From Bacteroides sp. 51 (lineage in GTDB: Bacteria; Bacteroidota; Bacteroidia; Bacteroidales; Bacteroidaceae), in the NCBI RefSeq assembly GCF_010500965.1, contig NZ_QVMI01000018.1:68921-132920 (forward strand): 64,000 nucleotides of DNA, in the 5' to 3' direction. Under the pieces are notes generated by a model. That model saw only the letters and a program-made list of their open reading frames with translations. It was not told where the DNA came from and did not search any database. This document shows, one piece after another, positions 1 to 8,320 of this stretch. Every line of letters begins with the position of its first letter. Positions within the stretch are counted from its first letter, which is position 1. The position numbers and the translations under genes are program-made.

Positions 1-77
1 AGGGGCGGTTCGCGAACCGCCCAATGCCCAGAATACACAGGAAACCATTTTCGGGCGGTTCGCGAACCGCCCCTACA
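1..77 (+). repeat. REPIN-like double palindrome, copy 1
   Basis: Two copies of the perfect 20-bp palindrome GGGCGGTTCGCGAACCGCCC lie at 3-22 and 53-72, separated by a 30-nt spacer. The outer flanks (aggggcgg and ccgcccctaca) are inverted relative to each other, so the whole unit is an inverted repeat of two palindromes. The left end is cut by the window. Closely related copies lie at 36552-36633, 42544-42625 and 50367-50446, with a variant at 18829-18897 and a half copy at 12295-12320. The layout resembles REPINs, which in other bacteria are moved by RAYT transposases; no such gene is in this window. Confidence 0.85.
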
Positions 78-162
78 GCTAATCATTTACATTCATAACT
101 AAAATAAATACTCAACCTTTAGGGGTATCCAATTTGGCCATTGTCTTATAAGAAAAACGAAA

Positions 163-1374
163 TTGAAAATACTAGCATTCATACTATGTCTTTGGATAGG
201 AATCCTCCCTATCCTTGCGCAGAATACGATTCTCGAGAAACGTATCAGCGTGACACTGAATGCTACCCCAATGGAAGAAGCCATCGAAAAGATAGCCGAA
301 ACGGCAGACGTTCACGTTTCCTATTCAAGCGATTTGCTGGCTGGTTGTGCACCCGTCACCCTCCAGGCACAAAACCAATCCTTACTAACCATATTAAATA
401 AACTATTCGCCCCTTATAAAATAGCCTATACCGTCCACGCCGGGCAACTCATCCTGTTCCCAAAGAAAACGATGGTTATCAAAGAATACACCATCAAAGG
501 GAGCATCTGCAATGAAGCCACCGAAGAACCCATCTCCTACGCCACCCTGCAAATCAAAGGAAAATCAAAAGGTGTAGTAGCCGACCATAAAGGCTTCTTC
601 GAATTCACCATCACCGAAATGGAACTAACGGACAGCCTCACCGCCTCCTGCATGGGCTACGAGCGCCGCTCATTCGTCGCTAAAACACTGGCTTCAACAC
701 CCGAAGTCACCATCATGCTGAAAGAAAAACCGGTAGCCATCGAAACCGTAGCCGTTACCGCCAGTAAACTCCAAAAGAAGAACAAAAACTACGGAAACCG
801 TAACTGGTTCACCGCAGGCTCCATCTACCTTGACACACACGGACAACAGATTGCCCTATACATCGACAACGATAAACACGTAAACGGATACATCCAGAAA
901 GTAAGCTATCACCTTTCGGATAAAGGCAATGTAGAAGCCCCGTTCCGTGTTCGCGTATTGAGTGTCGACCCCGAAAAGCAATCGCCCGATAAAGACCTGA
1001 TCCCCGAAATACTGGTGGCGCAACCACCCCAAGATACAAACGGATGGTACGACGTCGACCTATCCGAATACCGGATACGCATTCCTTCGGATGGCTTCTT
1101 TGTAGCCATGCAAGGCGTATTCCCCAACGATTACAGTTTCTATGCCGGCGATTCCGATTTTATTGAAATCGGTAAACGCCAGCCCGGAAAGAACAACGAC
1201 TTTATGCCCAAGTCCATACATTATGGACAGCGTATCAGCTATTCTGATAAAAAAGGTCGGAACACATGGCATTATTCTTTGTCTCACCAATGGTTCCAAA
1301 TGGAGAGACACAATTATAACGTGAAGATTTCTGCAGAGATCGGAATATTTAAATCAGTAGCTAAAAGTCAGTAG
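163..1374 (+). CDS. Exported STN / carboxypeptidase-regulatory-like protein without TonB barrel
   Basis: Residues 1-20 form a signal peptide ending ILAQ. Residues about 25-100 look like an STN (secretin/TonB short N-terminus) domain. Residues about 110-188 look like a carboxypeptidase-regulatory-like (CarboxypepD_reg) beta-sandwich, as found at the start of SusC-type receptors. Instead of a plug and barrel, a roughly 200-residue unrecognised C-terminal domain follows. The protein should be periplasmic or attached to the outer membrane. The start is TTG; no ATG in this frame lies close upstream. The last residues (SVAKSQ) and the TAG stop lie inside the left arm of an inverted repeat (1355-1438). 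It is followed in the same direction by two more exported proteins, probably one transcription unit. Function unknown. Confidence 0.75.
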   Translation: MKILAFILCLWIGILPILAQNTILEKRISVTLNATPMEEAIEKIAETADVHVSYSSDLLAGCAPVTLQAQNQSLLTILNKLFAPYKIAYTVHAGQLILFPKKTMVIKEYTIKGSICNEATEEPISYATLQIKGKSKGVVADHKGFFEFTITEMELTDSLTASCMGYERRSFVAKTLASTPEVTIMLKEKPVAIETVAVTASKLQKKNKNYGNRNWFTAGSIYLDTHGQQIALYIDNDKHVNGYIQKVSYHLSDKGNVEAPFRVRVLSVDPEKQSPDKDLIPEILVAQPPQDTNGWYDVDLSEYRIRIPSDGFFVAMQGVFPNDYSFYAGDSDFIEIGKRQPGKNNDFMPKSIHYGQRISYSDKKGRNTWHYSLSHQWFQMERHNYNVKISAEIGIFKSVAKSQ

Positions 1375-1438
1375 TAAGAAGTAAGGAGCATGGAACCCTC
1401 ATAAGACCTGACTTCTAACTTCTAGCTTTTAACTACTA
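1355..1438. repeat. Intergenic inverted repeat, 32-bp arms
   Basis: The arms at 1355-1386 and 1407-1438 are imperfect inverted copies of an AGTAG(C/T)TAAAAG-type sequence, separated by 20 nt. The left arm contains the last codons and the TAG stop of the preceding gene. The low-complexity composition (runs of agaagtaag type) is like the inverted repeat at 33137-33227 but the sequence differs. Confidence 0.6.
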
Positions 1439-1452
1439 AACAACGTGAAATT

Positions 1453-2469
1453 ATGAAACAGATTAATTTACTATGCCTATTACTCATCTGCCTCTGTCAC
1501 AGTCAGGTGAAAGCCCAGTGCGGTAATGAACTGGTGGAAAAGGCGGCTTCGCAAAGTGGTGCCAACGCTGTGTATCTGCGCGAGTTTAAGGTAAAGTTCG
1601 ACGGTTCGGAGCGGGGGAAAGCCATTCCCACGGCCAAATTTCCAGTCTTGTTAAGTAAGAACACCACATATCGGTTCAATGTATGCAGTGCAGAAGAATT
1701 TGCAGGAAAAGCAATATTGCAACTCTACTTAAAAGATAAGTTGATAGGAAGTACGTTCGATACCCCAACCTCGACCGATATAGGGCGCTTTGACCTTACC
1801 TGCGATAAAACCGCAACCTATGAAGTGGTCATGTCTTTCAATGAAGGCAAGCCGGGGTGTGCCGTAGGTATCCTCTCGCTGATTCCCGAGAAGAAGGCAG
1901 AAGCTGAACCCGAAAACGAAGAACTAGACATTATCTATGCCTCGGCCGATAACCCGGTGATGATTTTCGATGATGAGGACGAGTTTGCCAGAATCGAAGT
2001 ATCCATCGACAACGGTAAGATAATGAGGGTAGAAGGAGCTAACTATATCATCCATCCCGATAAACCCGGAACTGCCCTGCTGACCATACGTGTGCTCTAT
2101 CGCGACGGCTCACTGAAAGAGTTTAAGCAAAAGAAGTTCGCCGTGCTGGAACTGAACAAACCGTATGCCTCCATCCGTGGAATCATCGGCGACCAGATCA
2201 GTAAAGAAGAACTCATCCAGTCCGGACGGATCGACCTCTGGTTCTCCGAAGGAATGAAATGCAACTACCGCATCATTTCGTTTACCCTGTCCGACAGGAA
2301 CGACCTGATCAGTGGAATCAGTTCAACCTCCAACAAGCTTTCCAAAGCACAACGCGATTGGATAAACGGCCTGCCATCGGGTACACGGCTATTTATCAAG
2401 AACATTCAGGTGAGAACAACAGACCACGTGGTAATGGACGTTGCTCCGTTAGAGTTTGAAATCAAATAG
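1453..2469 (+). CDS. Exported protein with GldM C-terminal-like domain
   Basis: Residues 1-22 are a signal peptide ending VKAQ. Residues about 25-140 form an unrecognised beta-rich region with several cysteines. From about residue 155 the sequence fits the C-terminal part of GldM, the periplasmic shaft protein of type IX secretion and gliding: a DNPV beta-sandwich start, then PDKPGTALLTIRV, then a second domain with ISKEELIQSGRI and a final segment ending PLEFEIK. Real GldM has an N-terminal membrane helix and sits in gldKLMN; neither is true here, so this is a detached GldM-C-like module on an exported protein. It lies between an STN protein and a vWA-receptor fusion with short gaps, probably co-transcribed. 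The domain call rests on remembered family motifs. Confidence 0.65.
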   Translation: MKQINLLCLLLICLCHSQVKAQCGNELVEKAASQSGANAVYLREFKVKFDGSERGKAIPTAKFPVLLSKNTTYRFNVCSAEEFAGKAILQLYLKDKLIGSTFDTPTSTDIGRFDLTCDKTATYEVVMSFNEGKPGCAVGILSLIPEKKAEAEPENEELDIIYASADNPVMIFDDEDEFARIEVSIDNGKIMRVEGANYIIHPDKPGTALLTIRVLYRDGSLKEFKQKKFAVLELNKPYASIRGIIGDQISKEELIQSGRIDLWFSEGMKCNYRIISFTLSDRNDLISGISSTSNKLSKAQRDWINGLPSGTRLFIKNIQVRTTDHVVMDVAPLEFEIK

Positions 2470-2508
2470 TCCACTGCCATCACAAATCAAAGTTGAATCT
2501 TATTATTC

Positions 2509-5500
2509 ATGACAAAATCTAAGCATATGAAATCCAGAATCCTATATACAATTCTATTCTTATTTATCTGTACAGTAGCCCTTGCGCAGGAAATGCGCGA
2601 AGTATCGGGCGTAATCAGCGACAGCAACGGAGAACCCGTTATCGGTTGCAGCGTGTTACAAAAAGGAACGAATAACGGTACAATGACCGACTTCAACGGA
2701 TGGTACAGAATCATAGTCCCCTTGGGAAGCAAAGTACAGTTCTCCTATATCGGGATGAAAGCCTCGGAAATGGTAGTAACCACTTCGAACTCCAAACCAG
2801 TAAGCGGAAATTACACTGCTCCCGCGCCATCTGTACAAGCTCCGCCTCCACCAGTAGTAGAGAAAGAAGCCAACCCGGACACAGATGCCGCACCCCGTGC
2901 AACGAAAAGAGAAGACCAATCCTTATCACCTTACTTCCAGGTGAAGAGCGATGCTCCCGAAGAAGCACAGATGCCCCTCAAGAAAACCGATGTTGCTGTA
3001 AACATCGCAGGGGTCATTGCCGATGTTTGTGTAAAACAGATATATATCAACGAGAGCAAGAACACACTCGAAGCAATATACGTTTTCCCCGGATCTACCC
3101 GCGCAGCAGTGTACGGTATGGCGATGACCATAGGCGAAAGGCGTATTGAAGCTAAAATCAAGAAGAAAGAACAAGCACGCCAGGAATACGAAAAAGCAAA
3201 AGAAGAAGGCAAATCGACCACACTGTTGGAACAACACCGTCCCAACGTATTCCAGATGAATGTAGCCAATATCCTGCCCGGCGACACCATTATCGTAGAG
3301 ATGCGCTACACCGAACTACTCGAACACATCAGCGGAACGTATGAATTTGTTTACCCTACCGTAGTGGGTCCACGCTATACGGAAACAGCCGAGAAATGGG
3401 TGGAACGTTCTACTGCGATGTTCGAAAGCGGTAAAACGCCCGGGTTCTCTATTAAAACCATCGTACAAGCCGGTATGCCGATACAGAAAATCAGCAGTCC
3501 GTCGCATAGTTTGACCATCGAATCGCCTTCGCCCGATCAGGCCAATGTTTCGCTATCCAACCCGAAAGATTATGAAGGCAACCGCGATTATATCCTGCAA
3601 TATGACCTGCAAGGAGGAAAAGTAGAGTCGGGACTGTTGCGATATGAACATGGCGACGAGAGCTTCTTCCTCCTGATGGTGCAACCACCCAAGAAGCCAA
3701 CATCGGACCAGATTCCGCCACGCGAATATGTATTCATTATCGACGTATCCGGCTCAATGAACGGTTTCCCGATCAGTGTATCGAAGGAATTAATTCGTAA
3801 TCTGGTATCCGGTCTACGACCAACCGATAAGTTTAATGTAATGCTGTTCGAATCGGGCAATGCCATGCTCTATAAAGAATCCGTAGCAGCTACAAAAGAA
3901 AACATTGAAAATGCAATGGTTGTGATTGATCAGCAACGCGGAAGTGGTGGAACGAGACTCTACCCAGCTATTGAAAAGGCTATGAACTTCAAAGAAACAG
4001 AAGGCTTCTCGCGCACGTTCATCATCATAACAGACGGATTTGTAACAGTAGAGAGAGAAGCATATAATTATGTACGCGACCACCTGAACGAGGCCAACTT
4101 GTTTCCTTTTGGAATCGGTTCAAACGTAAACCGCTATATCATCGAAGGATTGGCACATGCCGGAATGGGAACACCTTATATCGTAACCAACCTTTCACAA
4201 GCCGAAACCATCGGTCAGAAGGCCATCAAAGAAATCTCCCAACCTGTATTGACAGATATTTCGATAGATTGGGGTGCCTTTGAAGTGTATGACGTGGAAC
4301 CCGTTGCCGTACCGGATGTATTTGCCGAACGCCCCATCCTGATATACGGTAAGTATAAAGGATCGCCCAGAGGTACAATCACCGTCACCGGGAATGCCGG
4401 GAATACAACCTATGAGCAGAAGTTTAATGTAGCCAAAGCCCGCCAGGAGTATAACCAGGCATTACGTTATCTGTGGGCACGCAACCAGATACGCTATCAG
4501 GACGACTATGCCCAATATTACGAAAGCAATGCAAATAACGGATGGACGGATTATTACGGTCGCCATCAACGCAGTGCGCAACAAGTAGAATCTGTAACGA
4601 ATCTGGGATTGAAGTATAATCTCCTGACGCAATACACTTCATTTCTGGCTGTAGATGATGAGGTAAGGCAACCTAAAACTATACCTACTCCGTTCGGTGA
4701 TAGTGGTTCTTCCAGTACAAACTCATCATCACCGAAAAAGAGTTCATCTTATAAATATAAACCTGTTTCGTCTTCTTCATCTTCATCGACACAGAGTGTA
4801 AGCGCACCGAATTTTCAGTTAACAGAGGATGCTTCCGCCTTGGATGAAGTTGTTGTAGTTGGGTATGGTACACAGAAGAAAGCACATGTTACCGGTGGCG
4901 TCAGCACTGTTTCAAGTAGCGATTTATCAAGTTCCATTTCAGTAACACAATCCTTGCAGGGTAAAGTTGCCGGAGTACAGATATCACAAACATCCGGCGA
5001 GCCTGGCGATCCGACCAGAATCCGCATCCGGGGTGCAAGTTCTATCATGGATAGCGGTAGCCCATTAATTGTAGTCGATGGGGTTCCCAGCGAAAAGGAA
5101 GCGCTGGCTCAGTTAAATCCGAACGATATTGAGAGTATTACAGTTTTGAAAGATGCTTCGGCTACCGCCGTATACGGTTCCAGAGGAGCTAATGGCGTAA
5201 TAATCGTCACATCGAAGAAATCAGCCTATAAGAAACAAACCATAAACTGGTCGTCTTCCTTCTCGGTGGATATGCCTAATCAGTTGCCCAAACTTCAACG
5301 TCAGTACGCACAAGGCCGCCCGGTTAATGGAACACCAATATGGAATACAGAAGACGAACCATTCAGTTGGGGACCGGATGTACAATCGGTTGGAGCACCT
5401 ACTTATGATGCGTATGATATCTTTAAAACCGGCTATTCGTTTAAGAATCATCTTAATATTTCCGGCAAAGAAGGCAAGCATTATTATAGTTTCAAGTTAG

Positions 5501-7470
5501 GACATAACACACAACATGGCTTTATTCCGAAATCCAAGTTTAACGGCTACTCCGTAGGGCTGAGATTAGGAACTGACAGTAGCAATAAGTTTAGTTATGA
5601 CCTGGATATTAGCTATAAAAAGACTGAAGGCAACCGCTTGCAACGCGGATATAATATGTCGGGTATTATGCAGGGTATATTACTTACTCCACCAACATTC
5701 GACAGTCGTGTATCTACCTTAGCCGATGGTAGCCAACGCCTGGCCGGGAATGCTGTGGATAATCCATACTGGACAGTGAATAACAATCCGTTTAGTGATG
5801 AAGCCAACCGGTTTACAGGGAATATAAACCTGGGATATAAGTTAACGAATTACTTGTCTCTGAAATATCAAATGAATGGCGATTACTTGTCGGGCGAAGC
5901 AAAGACAGCCCTAAATATCGGTTCGGTATATACTCCGAAAGGACATATTATGAATCGCGATGAAAAGTTCAAGTCGCTACAATCTAAGTTCTATGCACAA
6001 TTTGATAAGAGTTGGAACAAGGTTAACCTTAATGCAATTCTGGGCCATGAATACACGCATTCTAAACGAAACATTGACCGTATGGATGGTTATGAACTGG
6101 TAGAGGCAGGCAAGTATAATATGCAGAACGCAACTATGCTTTCACCTTATAACCAGGAGTTTAAACGTCACTCCAATGCAGTATTTGGAAAGGTAGGGTT
6201 CGACTACGACCAGATTATTCAACTGGAAGCAGCCATGCGCAGTGAATGGAGTTCTATAAACGATGCAACGTTGTATTCGCCATCGGCTGGTATAGCTTTC
6301 AACCTGCATAATATGTTCCGTAGCGATCCGTTTACACAACTTAAAGTGTATGCCAATATTTCGCGTGCAGATAAGGAAAGTCCGCTGTATCTGGACCCGG
6401 TATATTTCAACTCGGCTACTTATAACCTGAATGATGCTTCAAGTCATTTCGAAAGCAGGGAGATTATACTCGATAACCTGAAACCGGAAACCATCCGCCA
6501 TTACGAAGTGGGTACAAACATGGGGGTGTGGAACAATCGCCTCAACCTGGGGGCATCCTGGTATTGGAAGAAAGGAAAAGACCAGCTATTGCCTACACAA
6601 ATATCTACCTCTTCCGTTCGCCTGGAAAACTGTGGAACATTCAAAACCCACGGGTTTGAAGCGGAAGCCGAAGCCTTACTTATACGTAATCGCGATTTCA
6701 ACTGGACCACCCGGTTTATCTTCTCCCGCGAAAGGAACGAGGTAACAAACCTGGGAGGCAGAAAGCTGATGCTAGCCGGGATTGAAGATGCTGTCGGTTC
6801 TTATGCCATCGAAGGCCAACCTCTCGGCGTACTCTACGGAACAGCTTATGAACGTGACGAACAGGGTCGTATGGTAATTGGCGATGATGGTTTCCCCATC
6901 AAGAGCGACGAACCCAAAGTATTAGGCGATCCAAACCCCGACTGGCGACTAAGCTGGGGCAACTCACTGGAATACAAAAGATTCAACCTATCTATGATGT
7001 TTGAATACAAGAAGGGTGGAGATATGTGGAATGGTACAAAGAGTACGATGAACTATTACGGTACATCCCGCCACTCTGCCGACAATCGGAACATCACCAA
7101 CTACGTCTTCCCTGGTGTATTATCCGATGGACGCGTTAATGACATTCCGGTTAATTTCTACGGAAACAACCTGGGCGATAATCGCTGGGTGCGCTACGGA
7201 CTATATGGAGTGGGTGAAGATGGAATCGAAGATGCCAGTTATATCAAACTACGTGAGATATCACTTGGCTATCGCCTTCCCGTACAACTATTCCAACGCA
7301 GAACACAGCTTAAGCTGTCTTTATTTGCAACGAACATCCTACTGTTCAGCCGCTACAAAGGTGTTGATCCGGAAACCAACCTGACGGGGGCTTCCAATGG
7401 CTACGGACTGGATTACTTTAACATCCCTGGTGTACATACCTTCGGGTTATCATTAAACTGGGAATTCTAG
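2509..7470 (+). CDS. TonB-dependent receptor (SusC type) with inserted VIT and vWA domains
   Basis: 1653 residues. Signal peptide to about residue 27 (a second Met at residue 7, base 2527, would give a more usual signal start). A carboxypeptidase-regulatory-like domain follows at about 32-95, then a Pro-rich linker, a VIT domain (about 155-285), and a vWA domain with MIDAS residues D412, S414, S416, probably T482, and D509. The module ends in the usual NLLTQYTSFLAVDDE (about 705). A Ser-rich linker (about 725-765) leads to the SusC signature LDEVVVVGYG (778-787), the plug (to about 895) and an outer-membrane barrel to the final Phe. No SusD gene is adjacent. By analogy with SusC, the VIT-vWA part should face the periplasm. 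The reading frame is continuous throughout. Substrate unknown. Confidence 0.85.
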   Translation: MTKSKHMKSRILYTILFLFICTVALAQEMREVSGVISDSNGEPVIGCSVLQKGTNNGTMTDFNGWYRIIVPLGSKVQFSYIGMKASEMVVTTSNSKPVSGNYTAPAPSVQAPPPPVVEKEANPDTDAAPRATKREDQSLSPYFQVKSDAPEEAQMPLKKTDVAVNIAGVIADVCVKQIYINESKNTLEAIYVFPGSTRAAVYGMAMTIGERRIEAKIKKKEQARQEYEKAKEEGKSTTLLEQHRPNVFQMNVANILPGDTIIVEMRYTELLEHISGTYEFVYPTVVGPRYTETAEKWVERSTAMFESGKTPGFSIKTIVQAGMPIQKISSPSHSLTIESPSPDQANVSLSNPKDYEGNRDYILQYDLQGGKVESGLLRYEHGDESFFLLMVQPPKKPTSDQIPPREYVFIIDVSGSMNGFPISVSKELIRNLVSGLRPTDKFNVMLFESGNAMLYKESVAATKENIENAMVVIDQQRGSGGTRLYPAIEKAMNFKETEGFSRTFIIITDGFVTVEREAYNYVRDHLNEANLFPFGIGSNVNRYIIEGLAHAGMGTPYIVTNLSQAETIGQKAIKEISQPVLTDISIDWGAFEVYDVEPVAVPDVFAERPILIYGKYKGSPRGTITVTGNAGNTTYEQKFNVAKARQEYNQALRYLWARNQIRYQDDYAQYYESNANNGWTDYYGRHQRSAQQVESVTNLGLKYNLLTQYTSFLAVDDEVRQPKTIPTPFGDSGSSSTNSSSPKKSSSYKYKPVSSSSSSSTQSVSAPNFQLTEDASALDEVVVVGYGTQKKAHVTGGVSTVSSSDLSSSISVTQSLQGKVAGVQISQTSGEPGDPTRIRIRGASSIMDSGSPLIVVDGVPSEKEALAQLNPNDIESITVLKDASATAVYGSRGANGVIIVTSKKSAYKKQTINWSSSFSVDMPNQLPKLQRQYAQGRPVNGTPIWNTEDEPFSWGPDVQSVGAPTYDAYDIFKTGYSFKNHLNISGKEGKHYYSFKLGHNTQHGFIPKSKFNGYSVGLRLGTDSSNKFSYDLDISYKKTEGNRLQRGYNMSGIMQGILLTPPTFDSRVSTLADGSQRLAGNAVDNPYWTVNNNPFSDEANRFTGNINLGYKLTNYLSLKYQMNGDYLSGEAKTALNIGSVYTPKGHIMNRDEKFKSLQSKFYAQFDKSWNKVNLNAILGHEYTHSKRNIDRMDGYELVEAGKYNMQNATMLSPYNQEFKRHSNAVFGKVGFDYDQIIQLEAAMRSEWSSINDATLYSPSAGIAFNLHNMFRSDPFTQLKVYANISRADKESPLYLDPVYFNSATYNLNDASSHFESREIILDNLKPETIRHYEVGTNMGVWNNRLNLGASWYWKKGKDQLLPTQISTSSVRLENCGTFKTHGFEAEAEALLIRNRDFNWTTRFIFSRERNEVTNLGGRKLMLAGIEDAVGSYAIEGQPLGVLYGTAYERDEQGRMVIGDDGFPIKSDEPKVLGDPNPDWRLSWGNSLEYKRFNLSMMFEYKKGGDMWNGTKSTMNYYGTSRHSADNRNITNYVFPGVLSDGRVNDIPVNFYGNNLGDNRWVRYGLYGVGEDGIEDASYIKLREISLGYRLPVQLFQRRTQLKLSLFATNILLFSRYKGVDPETNLTGASNGYGLDYFNIPGVHTFGLSLNWEF

Positions 7471-7483
7471 CCCCGAGGGCAGC

Positions 7484-7513
7484 GAGAGGGTGTCGTAATC
7501 ATTACACCCTCTC
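7484..7513. terminator. Stem-loop between convergent genes
   Basis: A perfect 10-bp stem (GAGAGGGTGT / ACACCCTCTC) with a 10-nt loop lies 14 nt after the stop of the receptor fusion and before the convergent barrel gene. It has no long U-run, so it could serve either strand or act as an mRNA end. Confidence 0.6.
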
Positions 7514-7570
7514 ACTATACTTAGGTTGTTATGCGGATTATACTGTAAAGAGGTAACTGTAGATGTTATA

Positions 7571-8320
7571 TTATTTCCATTTATAAGACACCCCAAGCGT
7601 TCCATAGATATTATTCATCCTGAACTGGATGGGATTGGTCTTGGAATAAAAGTAAGGAACCAGTCCCCAGGTAAGATCGGCATAAACACCAATGCGGTTG
7701 GTTATTGAATAATGCCCACCTGCCAGCAAACCAAAGTCGTAATCGCGGGCATCATCACTGAAATCGAAAGTAGCTACATCAATATCCTGTTTCTGTCCGG
7801 TTGGGTCACCTACTCTGATATAGCCATCGCTCACCTCACCCTCGAAAGTATTATCCAATACCCTTGATGCATAGATGCCCAATTTTACACGCCATTTATC
7901 GTTGAAGCGATATGTCCCATAAATAGGCATGGTAAGATGCAACATATTAACGTTGGTCATATTCTTACCAACAAAATATCCGGTCAGGTATGACTGACCA
8001 CCATCTTCGGTGACACTGGTATACATGTATTTCACTTCATCTTTCACACGCATACCTTTCCAATCGAGCGTTACTCCTGTTCCCAATCCCCAACGTTTAT
8101 TCAGGTTATATATCAGGTTGACACCCAACTGCGGATTAAATTTAGGATTATAACTTTTTATTTTTCTGACTTCTTCAGGAAGAGGTACAGGTGCAGTAGC
8201 TCCGATATTAGCTCCTAAAAGCAAGCTGATCTCAATATCCGAATACTCTTTTACGTACTCCTGTGCATTCAAGACTGATGTCGATATCAGCAATAGTAAA
8301 GCTATTATAGTATATTTCAT
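7571..8320 (-). CDS. PorT-like outer-membrane beta-barrel protein
   Basis: 249 residues with a signal peptide (residues 1-19, ending LNAQ). The rest is alternating beta strands typical of the small outer-membrane barrel family (PorT / OMP_b-brl_2): LGANIGA near the start, GVNLIYNLNKRWGLGTGVTLDWKG in the middle and a C-terminal strand ending GVSYKWK. Its start overlaps the stop of the upstream lipoprotein gene by 4 bp, so the two are translationally coupled and may act together at the outer membrane. The specific role is unknown. Confidence 0.7.
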   Translation of the reverse strand: MKYTIIALLLLISTSVLNAQEYVKEYSDIEISLLLGANIGATAPVPLPEEVRKIKSYNPKFNPQLGVNLIYNLNKRWGLGTGVTLDWKGMRVKDEVKYMYTSVTEDGGQSYLTGYFVGKNMTNVNMLHLTMPIYGTYRFNDKWRVKLGIYASRVLDNTFEGEVSDGYIRVGDPTGQKQDIDVATFDFSDDARDYDFGLLAGGHYSITNRIGVYADLTWGLVPYFYSKTNPIQFRMNNIYGTLGVSYKWK

